From Bilabrum cf. latius (taxonomy: Eukaryota; Bigyra: Bicosoecida; Bigyra; Bicosoecida): a stretch of 64,000 bases of DNA. Under the pieces are notes generated by a model. It was not told the origin of the DNA, ran no database searches, and saw only the letters and a program-made list of their open reading frames with translations. The translations under genes were made by a program, and so were the position numbers. The stretch lies in the NCBI GenBank assembly GCA_965178125.1, contig OZ237753.1, positions 1-64,000 of the forward strand, read 5' to 3'. Positions 54,477-64,000 of the stretch are shown piece after piece (position 1 is the stretch's first letter; every line of letters starts with the position of its first letter).

Positions 54477-54832
54477 ATTGAAGTTCGTATAGATTTCAAA
54501 CACAAAACTTGGCTTTTCTAGAGTGTGGTGTGATAATATTGGGATGCCAGAGTGGGAGCGCGTGATCGTCTCGTTGGGTTCCGCTGGCGGTTTTAATCTT
54601 CTTCTTCTAGAAGTTCAACACGATTCGCGAACGTTTGGCAGGCCTGGTGTCAGCCCTCTACTGAGACACTTCCACCACTGCATGCTCCGCGTTCACGATA
54701 TTTAATCTTCTTCTTGAAAGTTCCGCTGGCGGGGAGGTGAGACCACGCCAACGGATTGCTTGCGGAGCGGGGCGGAGATTGGGTCATTTTGCCTACTCGG
54801 AGCCTCAGCAAAACCAAGGCGACGATCCAAAA
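54477..54832. other. Intergenic, no supported gene
   Basis: A 356-bp stretch between FkbM (start) and the giant gene (stop), both minus. It contains two copies of TTTTAATCTTCTTCTT-like pyrimidine tracts (about 54592 and 54702) each near GTTCCGCTGGCGG, a short imperfect direct repeat. Only a 60-aa motif-less frame is open. Confidence 0.45.
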
Positions 54833-57800
54833 TCACTGCCTGCTCTTGCTACAGATGCTGCACACCTTGATACCCATCGGGTTATTCATGGTGCAGTGCT
54901 TGCAGCTCCAGTAAGGACCCATCGTAGGATCCACCCCGTCGGCACCGGGAGGGACAGGAACCGCAGCCGCTGCCCCCTCTGCCCGACCCTGGCCGCTGGC
55001 TGAGGCAGACCCCTGCATTGAGGAACCCTGCCCCTGGCCCTGCTGCACCCCGACTGCACTCCCGCCTCCTCCTCCTCCACTTTGTCCCTATGTGCGGAAG
55101 CTGTCCTGCATCTCACGGGCAAACGCCGCGTCCTTCTCTTCCTGGGTCATGGTGGAGGAGGCTGCAGTACTTGCGGCACCAGGGAAAGTGGAGGAGGAGG
55201 AGGAGGCAGGTTGGTAGCCTGCCCCAGACCCGAAGCCAGTCGGCCCACCACTGGACCCGAAGCCAGGCACCGCACGAGATCCCGCACCCGTGCCCGTGCC
55301 AGCAGTTGGATACCCCGGGCCGGCGACGTCGATACCTGGGGGTGCGGGTGGGTGGGTGGATGCCGGCGAGTAAGGCGCGGCAGATGCTGCGGCAGCACCG
55401 ACGGTACCAGCCATGCTCGCGCCTGAGTACCCGCCGAACGCGTACGACGGCAGCGGCCCGCCAGATCCAGTGGTGGACGCTGGGCCTGCACTCGTTACAC
55501 CGCTGGCACTCGGATATCCAGGGCCGGCGGGCTGGGCGGATGCTCCGACGCCTGTCGCCGTGCTGGCAGGTGCATACCCATCTGTTCCCTGCCCGTGGGC
55601 CGGGGCCGGGGCTTGCGCCGTGGGCAGCGACTGTCCCACGGTAGACGCAGCGGACGGACTCGGAATCGCATAGGTGGGTGGGCCTAGCCCGAAGCCAGCG
55701 GGTGGGGCAGCCGATGCCCCGCCTCGGGGGCCAACCGGCTGCGAGAAGGAAGATGCCGCCGCTCCTGTCGTGGCACTGGCACTGCTACCCGGAGCACTCT
55801 GCCACGAGGATGCACCCTGCCCGGAAGTCCCAGCTCCAGTTGGTGCAGTGCGGTGCACCTGGGGAAACCCAGGCGCAGGTGCAGGCGCCCCTAGGAGCCC
55901 ACCATCTCCAACCCGCCCGAGATCGCCAGGCAGCGACAGGTCGCTGGGCTCGTCGGGTACAAGCGCAGGAGACCCTGTGCTGCCTGGCTCCACGCCGACC
56001 GCGCCGGACCCAGCCCCTGGCTGTCCGGCGGTTCCGCGGGGCGTCCACGGCGCCGCCCCAAGCAGCTCATCCGTCGGTGGCAGCCCGGGCAGGGGCGCAA
56101 AGAACGGAGACGTCCTCGCTTCGAGGCGGGCCGCTGCCAGGTCCCGGCCCTGGGAGGTGGCCAAAGGCGCGGGCATAGGCCTCGCCCCCACTGCGGTGTG
56201 CATGCGTACCAGCGCGAGCAGCAGTCCGCTGTTCCCTGCGCCACCGCCGCTGGACCGCCCCGACAGCTCCACGGGGATTTCTCTCGCTGCCAGCTGCCGC
56301 AGCGCGCCCATGCCCGCTGCGACTCTCTGTGCGCACTCCGCAGTATCGCCCCCTGCCGCCATGCCCTGCGCCGCGGGGTCAGCCGCTCCTGCTGGAGCGC
56401 CGCCGCCCGACTGCGCCCTCGCCCTCTTGCCTAGCTCATCGCCGGCGCTGCTCACCCCGTGGCCCAGGCGAGCGAAGGACGCCACCGCGCTGGCTGCCTG
56501 CACCTTGAGTCCGTCCGCGTGGGCATCCGAGGCGGAGACTGCAGCAATCCCGTAGGCGGCTTCAAGCACGCCGGCGTCAATGATGCCGGCCAGCAGACGC
56601 AGGTCGGGCGCAGGCTAGGAAGAGCTGGCAGAGGCGCAGGCACCTGCAAGCACGACCAGCCCGTGGAGGGCCGCGCGAGTCGCGTCTCGGCTCTCGGGCG
56701 CCAGGGCGGCGGGCGCCGGCTGCAGGGCGCGGCCGAGTGCCCGCAGGGTCTGCGATCGGGGCACAAAGCCGCCGCTTCCGTCAACGGACCCGGTCTTTGT
56801 CGATTCAGCAGCGGCCTGCGCCAGGCCCTCCGCGGCGGTGGAGAAGCCGAACAGAGCGAGAGCCTTGCCCGCGCGGCCGTCGAGCGCCGAGGCCAGCGGG
56901 GCGGGGCTGCCGGCCCCATGCGAAGAGGGCGCGCAAAGCTGCAGCATGCGCTCCAGCAGCTCCGCCGCCCCGCTTCCCCCGAGATCCGTGGCTCCCACGG
57001 GCCGGGTGGCCACCGCCAGCGCGAGGCAGCCCGCAGCAGCCCTCGCAAGGTTCGCGAGAGCCACAGCCGACACGTGAGCGGGCCGGCGCGAGAGGGCGGG
57101 AGGCCTACCCTCTGCGGGCGACCCTTCTCTCGGTGCGTCAGAGTCAGCGGCAGCCGCCTCATGCACCTCGATATCAACCCCCAAAGCCTCTGCGAGCCGA
57201 TCCGCGGACACGAGGCCGGCCTCCACCGCGGCCCTGTGCGTGGAGGCCTCCCCTCGGGGCAGCATGGCGGCGGTGTCCACAGTCTGGGCCAGCGGCAGCA
57301 GCACGGCCACGCAGTCCAGCAGCAGCTTGCTGGCGGCATCTAGCCCGCGGGAGGAGTGGCTGCCCCCTGCCTGTGCCTTGGCCTGTCCCAGCGCCCCAGG
57401 CACCGCGAGCATGGTGGTGGTCACGCGGGCGACGAGAGTCTGAATGGCCGGACTGCTGCTGTGCGGTGCAGCGACAGCCAGGGCATCAGCACCGGGCTGG
57501 TCCGCCTGACCTTCTTCCTGTTCTTCTTTCTCCTTTCCTTCCCCGACCCCGCTGCTGCCAGACTCCTTCTTGCCGATTGCAGCAACGCCCGCATCTTCGC
57601 TGCTGGCCAGCGCAGTCGCGATCTGCAGGCGCACGGAATGCGAGGCCCTGCTGAGGGCACCGAGCACCCGCATCGCGTGCACGAATGCGCTCGCGTCCAC
57701 GCCGCCCGCACCAGCACCCCCGGGCCCGCCCACCCACGCCGGCTGGGATCGGATCATCTCAATGCTGGACTGCCGGTTGATGCCGGGGCTCGCCCTGGTC

Positions 57801-60800
57801 ACGGGAGACGACACGTCCAGCACCGCCCCGCCGGCCATCGACACGAACTGGCCGGCGTCAGCAGAGGCGCTCGCACCGGCAGCCACACCTTGCTGCTGCC
57901 CGTTCCCGATCATCGCAGACACAACCGCCTCGGCCGCTTCGACCGAGCCGGGTAGCAGCCCCGCCAGCCGCCCCACGAGGCCCAGCCTGGAGGCCTCCAC
58001 GGCCGCTTGCTGCACGTCCTCGGCCACAGCCCGCCGCAGGAGCACCATGGCGAGGCGCCCCTCCAGCGCCACCACGGAGGCAGAGGCGTGGGACGAGGCA
58101 GAGGACCCCCCGGCTTCCCGGCGAGCGCTCCTGTCCAGCATGTCGCACGCGGCGGCCACTGCGCCCTCGCGGAACAGGGCGGCTGCGTGCGCCCCCGCCG
58201 CCTCGAGCAAGCCCGCAGCGCACTGCAGCAGGGCGGGGTACTCCTTTGCCGCCTTGCCATCCCCCACTGCGCTCGCGGCGCCCGTTAGGTTCCGCATCAC
58301 GGGCGGCAGGACCACCTCACCGAGCAGCCTGAGTTCTTCCTGGGTCCAGGCGGGCACGTCCGCCCGCGGTATACCACCCCTGTCGGCGGCCGCTGCCACC
58401 GGCGTGCCGATCGATGCCTGCCTGCTGGGAGCGCTGCCGCCCGCGCCCTCGTCCGCGTCGGGGCCAGAACCGAATCCAGGCACAGCGCCGGCGGCACCCT
58501 CCTACTGCTGCTAGGAGGGTGCGGGGACCCCCCAGTCCGGGTGCGCGCACAGCAGCTGCAGCACGATGCGGTCCCAGCGGGAGGCCTGCGCGCCCGGAGA
58601 CCCTACTGCGGAAGGGACAGGAGGGGATCCCCCGCCCGGAGGTGGCACCGCGCCCACAGCTGCCCCGTGCTGCGCGGGCTCCAGCTGCTGGCCCGCCGCG
58701 GATCCACCCTGGCCGCCGGGCGCATCGCCTTGCAGCGTGTTGAGAACCTTCGCCACGAACCGTAGGAGCTTCGCTCGGACCCGGTTGTCCCCGGCCTGGT
58801 GGCTGGCACCACCGGCCCCCCTGCCGCCTGCAGACGGCCCGGCAGCACCCCCGCCGCCCTCGTGTCTCCCCAGCCTCGACCACAGCAGAGCGGAGTGCCC
58901 CTTCGAAAGCCCCTCCAAAAGGGACAGGCACTCGCCGGCCACTCCCACGGCCACCGCAGAACTGCCGCTGCCCCCTTGTCCTCTCGCGACGGCGTCAACA
59001 GCGCCTGCCTGCGCGCATGCGGTCAGCAGCAGCACCAGCGGACCCAGCGCCCCGGCTTCCAGGCACGCAGTTCCCGCCTCCTCCACTCCACTCCGCACCG
59101 CGACACCCAGGACACCCAGCGCAGCAGCAGCGATCGCCGGCTCTGATGGCTCCTCCCCGTCCCCGGCGGCCCCGCTGGACTGGCTGCCGCCGCGGCTCCC
59201 CGTGGCCGGCCACTGCTGCAGCCACGCGGCGGCCTGTCTCTCAGTGGACGGCAGCAGCCCCACCAGCGTCTGCACACCCTGCAGCTGCGCCAGCCTCCGC
59301 ACGTTGGAGCTGCCCTCGGAGCACAGCAGCCGCACGCTCCTGCACGCCCTGGCCTCTGCGCCCTTGTCCCCTGACCGCATCAGGGCGAGTGCCGTGGGCA
59401 GGTCGTTCCGGGCCTCCACCGCCTCCCAGACGGCGCCGCTGCGGCCCGCCACACGCAGCAGCAGCGCGGTCACAGTCATGCGGAGACGCTCCACGCTTGG
59501 CACAGCCACGAGGCCGAAACCGGCGGCATCGCCTCCTGGAGAGTCCGTCCCTCGGCCCGACACGGTGCTCTCCCGGAGGCTGTCCCTGTGCTGCACCAGG
59601 GAGGAGGGCGGGGGGGCGACAGCGCCGGGCGGAGCCACGGCTCCGCTGGTCTCTCGGCCCCCCGTCTGCCCCCCATCGTCGCCGTCCGAGACGATCGTAA
59701 ACAGCCGCATCAGCACCGTGGTGATGCCGCTGTCGGCCGCGACCAGTCCAGAAACCCGCACCATCATGGGGTCTGCCTGCGACCCCGCACCGGGGGCACT
59801 TTCCTTACCCTGGGCGCGGCCTGCGATTGCCTCCAGCAGCTGCACCGCCGGGAGCAGCAGCTGCCTGGCAGCCGGCTCCTGTTTGGCGGCCGCTCCCAGC
59901 GCCACCACCACAGGAGATGCGCAGTGCACTGCAGCCTGGCACAGCTCGAAGCGGCGCTCATCAGGCACGATGGAGGGCTGCGCCGGCTGGCCCAGACTGC
60001 CCACATGCAGTGGGCCCCCGCCCCTAAGTACCGCTGCGCAGGCCGCGCGCAGCGCCTTGAAAGCATCTGCCGCGGCGGCCAGCCGCCCCTCGCCGATCTG
60101 ACGCGCGGCCGCACCTGCGCGCTCCTCCTCCTCGTTCTCGTCCCGCGCCGGCCCCTGGGAGGTCGCGGTGGCACGCAGGCCGGCAGACACTCCGCCCACC
60201 AGCTTGATCAGCGCCTGCACCACTCCGGCATGGTCCGCGAGTGCCGCGAGCCGCGCCAAGTTCCGCAGGGCGACAGCATCCCCCGAAGAGCCGGCCCCCC
60301 CGCCGCTGCTCCCACCGTACGACGAGGCGCCCGCCGCGGGTCCTGAAAACCCGCCGCCGCTTGCCACCGACCGCTGGGCAGCCGCGGGCGCCAGCAGAGG
60401 TGAGTCCAGCACCTCCGTGACCATCTGCACCAGGCTGCGGACAGCCACCCACCGCAGGCGATTGGGCCCTGCTTCGGCGCCACCGCCCGCCACAGGGGCT
60501 CCCACCAGCAGGCACTGGACCAGCCTGCCCACATGCTTGAAGGCGGCAGTCGCAACCTCCTCCTTGAGCGAGGGAACAAAGGCTGCTTGCCTAGCCACCG
60601 AGAGAGCGCGCAGGGCTACCATGGGCGAGACGTCCCCCTGCAGCACCCTCAGCCCCGCGTGCAGCAGCTGCCGCCTCGCGTCGGCGCCCGATGCCTGCCC
60701 GTTGCTGCCATCCTACCCCTGTCCCTGACCCTGGCCCTGACCCTGACCCTGCTCCGATGCGGACGCAGAGACCCAAGCCATGCCCAGTAGGTGCTGCAGA

Positions 60801-63800
60801 CGCAGCTGCGACACGTCGTCCCGCGCACGGATGCATTGCACTGCGGACTGCAGGGCACCCCCAAGGCCACGGTCCACCATGCGGGCGGCCACCCCGTCCG
60901 ACGCGCACAGCGCCACCAGCAGCGACAGCGACGCCCGCACACTCGGCTCGTGCCCGCTCTGGAGCTGCCGCAGCACGGTGGGCAGCAGCTGGGAGTCGGC
61001 CAGCACCGCCAGCCGGCTCGTCGTGCCTGCCCCCAGGGCTGCCCCCGAGTCGGGGACAGACCCCTGCGGCCCCGCCCTCGCCCTCACTGCCTCCCTCTCA
61101 CGGACCTTGTCCTGGTCTTGCTGCGTGGAGCTCGCCCCGCCGGCTGCCGCGTCGTACGGCTGCATGGCCAGCGCCTTGTACGTCCGCACCGCGACGGCGT
61201 CCTCTTCTTGTGTTCCCTGGTCCCCGCCGGCCCCCGAGGCCCCTTCCTCCACGGCAGAGGGCAGCAGCGCAGAGGCGGCCGCGATGGGGTCACTCGCGTC
61301 CGGCTGGCCCGTCCCTTGGATGCCGCCGGAGCACAGGACGGCAAGCAGCTCCATGGCACTCGCCATCGCCGCCCGGCCTGCCGGCCCGTCCGTGGCCGAC
61401 GCGGCCGCTACCACCTCTGCAGCGACGTCTGCGCCCTCACCCGCCGCCGCCAGCACGGCGGCCTGCTGCGCCGAGGCCTCCATGGCCACGAGCAGCCGGC
61501 CGACCGCCTCTGCCACCTGCCGCACCTTCCCGCCGGTTGATTGCCACACGGCCATGCGGGCGGGCGCGGCCCGCAGCATCCCCCTTGTTCCCTGGATAAG
61601 CCCAAAGGCCGCTTCCACCGCCGCGGTGGCCTCCTCCCGGGCAGCCACCAGCTCCCCCGAGCCCCTTGCTGCGGCTGCGCTGCCGTACGCAGAGAGCCCA
61701 TCTCTGGGCCTCCCGCTCAGGGGCATGGCAAGGGCCTTGAGCGCCCCCAGGAGGCACGGCAGCAGCACGTCGGAGAGCTGAGCGTGGATGCCCTGGCCCG
61801 CCCCGGGGAGACCGGCCGCTAGCGCCGCCCCGGCCCGACGCACCGCCCCCGCGAGACCCAGCCTGGCGTCCGAGGCTGGGGTGTTGCCCGCCCCCGCAGA
61901 CACCAGCTGCAGGCTGGTGGAGAGGCGCCCGGGCGAGATCCCGGCGGCGCTGCCTCCCGCCAGCGCGTCGATCGCTGCTCTCTGCTGCTGGGTCTCTCGC
62001 AGGGCCACCGCATGCCTGGTTTCCCCCTTGCGGCCGGCCACCACCACGAGAGCGTCCACCAGGGCCAGTGGGCTGCTGGCCACGGCCAGGCCGAGCCCGG
62101 CCCCGCCTGCCTCTCCGTGGTCACCCGACAGGCTCGTGAGGCACTGTGCCGCGCCGGCAACCAGCGATCGGAGCCGCCCGCACGCCTCGGGGTGTCCCCC
62201 CGTCACGCTGGCCCCAGCCACGGCGTCTGCACCGCCCATCTGCGCCAGCAGCCGAAGCACCACCTCGGGCGTGTGGACCTCCACCAGCCTGGCCCGACAG
62301 GCCCCGGAGGCCAGCGCGGCGGCCCCGACGAGCCCGAGGCACTGCTGCACCGCGAGGAACCTCCACCGGCACATGGACTCGTCCTCCGCACGCACCGCCA
62401 TCTGCAGAGGCCCGTCTGTGGGCGGCAGCGCAGTGGACCTGGAGGCCTGCTTGCCCTCGGAATCCAGGGCGCCTGACCTGCCCGTGTCCCCGTACGAGAC
62501 ACCAGCCAGCCGCTGTGCATGCCCCGCAGGGATCTCGCGGGAGAGCGCCGGCACACCGGCCAGCTCCGCCAGCCGCGGCAGGTCGGCCAGGTTGCAGTAC
62601 TCGTACACGAGCCTCGAGGCGGCCGCCAGCGCCATCCCTCGGCTGATCGCTTCCTGCCCCGCCTCGTGCTCGCAGAGGGCACGCAGGCACCTGGACGCCC
62701 ACAGGGTCTGCTCCAGGGCCTGCGGGGTCACGGCCCCAAGCCCCTGCGCGTTGCAGTACCTGGCCATCGCGTCCAGCACGCCGGTGCAGGCCTCCACCGC
62801 GCCCGCCCGCAGCATGGCCGCCGCGTGCCGCTGGGAGGCCATCGTGGCCGCCTGCCCTTGGGCGATGAGGGCACAGCGCATGCACCGCATGGCCTCCACG
62901 ACCAAAGAGTGCCGCCCCGGCGTGCTCACGTGGCCGGTCAGCAGTGCCACCGACTGCCTGAGGCTGCCCAGCGGGAGCGGCTGGCCGGTCAGCGACACGC
63001 CGCCCGAGGCCGCAGCGGCGGCGGTCCCCAGCTCATCAGGGGACGCTGGACCCAGCCGTCCGTTGGTCACGTCGCGGGCCAGCGACGCCACGGCCGCCAG
63101 CTGTTCCCCGATCTGGGCCGTCTGCATGTCTCTGCAGCACAGCAGGCAGGAGCAGTAGGCGCGCGCTAGAGTCGCACGCACCGCGTCGATGGCGAGACCT
63201 TCCTCCGTCTTCTCGCGGCCCTCTGCCGGTGCACGCGTGGCGCTGAGCATCGCCAGCTGCTGGCAAATGGCCGGCCCCACCTGCTTTGCGAACATGGCGC
63301 TCTGCGTGTTCTGCAGCAGCACCAGCGGCACGCCCGCGGGAATGGCGCTCTCGTCGCCAAGCTCGGAGAACAGTGGGAGAGGGGCCGTGGCGGATGCGGC
63401 GCTGGCAGCGCTGGCCGCCTGCCCTGCCGCTGCACCGCCCCCCGCACCTGCCCCCGCCCCCGCCCCGCCGGCCATTGCCAGACTCTCCCGCATGGCATGG
63501 GCCATCGCGGCGTCCCCGAACATGGCGGCGTGCAGCTGCTGTTGCTGCTGCTGTTGCCCGAGCCCGACACCCGTGCCTGTGCCTGCTCCAGGCCCCCCCC
63601 CTCGAGACACGGCCGCCTCCGGGGGAGTGGCCCCTTCCAGCTCGAGCTGGAGCGCGTGCCTGGCATACCCCGGCAGCCCCTGCCTGCCCCCAGGGGGCCC
63701 GATCGGCATGAGCGTGCCGTCGTCCGTCTGCAGGCCCCACAGGACGAGCGAATTCACGGCTGCGCCGGCCATCGCTACCAGCGGCGTGCACTCGTCACCC

Positions 63801-64000
63801 TCCTGCAGCAGCTGTGCCTGCAGCGCACCCACCACCCCGCTTTTCACCACGGCAGAGTCGAAGTCCTGGGACAGCAGCTGGTGCACCGCCGCAACCTCCC
63901 TGGGCCCGCTCCTGCGATCAGCCGCCTTCATCTGCGACTGAGCCGAGGCGTTGGCCTGGTACGCCAGGGAACAAGCGCATGCGAGCCGCATGCCCACCAT
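54833..64000 (-). CDS. Giant armadillo-like repeat protein with RanBP2 zinc finger (5' end outside window)
   Basis: A single minus-strand frame of at least 3055 codons runs from beyond base 64000 to TGA at 54835-54833, crossing only about five TAGs (60713, 58511 and neighbour, 56615, 55088). Most of it is Ala/Leu-rich alpha-helical repeat character with HEAT/armadillo-like units (VRASLSLLVALCASDGVAAR, LRMTVTALLLRVAGRSGAVW, AKLLRFVAKVLNTLQ). Near the C-terminus is a Gly/Pro/Ala/Tyr low-complexity region, then a helix EEKDAAFAREMQDSF, and a RanBP2-type zinc finger WSCKHCTMNNPMGIKVCSIC with C-x2-C-x10-C-x2-C spacing. Such architecture suggests a large scaffold or ubiquitin-pathway protein; no catalytic domain is inside the window. 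Confidence 0.75.

Noticed and set aside
58566-61781. Large plus-strand ORFs (up to 511 aa) across 55-64 kb
   Set aside because: Antisense to the giant minus-strand frame in very GC-rich DNA; composition is Ala/Pro/Arg/Ser typical of shadows.
3206-64000. Pseudogene or sequencing-error explanation for the in-frame TAGs
   Set aside because: Only TAG, never TAA or TGA, interrupts the frames; frames are otherwise intact, splice sites are good and several sites align to conserved Gln.
3206-64000. Other decodings for TAG (Leu as in some green algae, Tyr, Glu)
   Set aside because: Gln is the residue at the best-conserved aligned sites in Rpt3, alpha2, coatomer zeta and TMEM184. Leu fits only the ISCA1 site better.
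1-64000. CRISPR arrays, bacterial operons, rRNA, tRNA, IS elements
   Set aside because: No such structures seen. Introns, telomere repeats, presequences and eukaryotic gene families show this is nuclear eukaryotic DNA.

Overview
This is the left end of a chromosome from a unicellular-type eukaryote. It starts with (CCCTAA)n telomere (TTAGGG on the G strand). It then carries a gene-dense, GC-rich arm with short GT-AG spliceosomal introns (58-178 nt where I could place both ends), mitochondrial presequences, an ER retention signal and standard eukaryotic housekeeping genes. I cannot name the species.

The main observation is that the nuclear code appears non-standard. UAG is read as glutamine, while UAA and UGA remain the only stops. 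I count roughly 90 in-frame TAG codons in about 25 genes, and every gene I could close ends in TAA or TGA. Several TAGs fall exactly on Gln residues conserved in human homologues: proteasomal ATPase Rpt3 (three sites), 20S alpha2, coatomer zeta and TMEM184. Reading TAG as sense also restores a C-terminal GDEL ER signal on a Canopy-like protein and the basic tail of an ICT1/ArfB peptidyl-tRNA hydrolase. Under the standard code most genes here look fragmented; under UAG=Gln they are single clean ORFs.

Layout. 1-3.05 kb: degenerate telomere, a 154-bp subtelomeric array, a second perfect telomere tract, and a 53-bp minisatellite. 3.2-13.2 kb: Rpt3 and alpha2 head to head, a GST-YbaK trans-editing factor, a small mitochondrial membrane protein, coatomer zeta, a CHP/calcineurin-B-like protein, NatD (NAA40) and a Canopy-like ER protein. 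13.4-23.5 kb: a membrane and secretory block with a single-TM protein, a double FUSC transporter, a secreted PL8 polysaccharide lyase, TMEM184 and ICT1. 23.8-31.1 kb: an enlarged altronate/galactarate-dehydratase-like protein, isovaleryl-CoA dehydrogenase, PPIL4 and a small helical protein. 31.4-43.3 kb: myotubularin, a secretory hypothetical, eIF3i, an L51/S25/CI-B8 protein, ISCA1, a DUF1279 (FAM210-like) protein and a Pex14-like/PUB protein. 43.3-45.6 kb: an AT-richer stretch with no gene I can support. 45.6-64 kb: RBMX2/Ist3, a small hypothetical, NSE3/MAGE, a 1.3-kaa IQ-motif protein, an FkbM methyltransferase, and a giant armadillo-like protein with a C-terminal RanBP2 zinc finger that runs off the window.

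Many genes sit as divergent pairs sharing 130-210 bp, or as convergent pairs with 19-210 bp between stops. The gene set is mostly housekeeping (proteasome, translation and ribosome rescue, splicing, Fe-S assembly, leucine catabolism, vesicle coat, lipid phosphatase). Two enzyme families more typical of bacteria (PL8 lyase, UxaA-like dehydratase) are candidates for ancient transfer. Family assignments rest on motif recognition by eye; no database search was possible.
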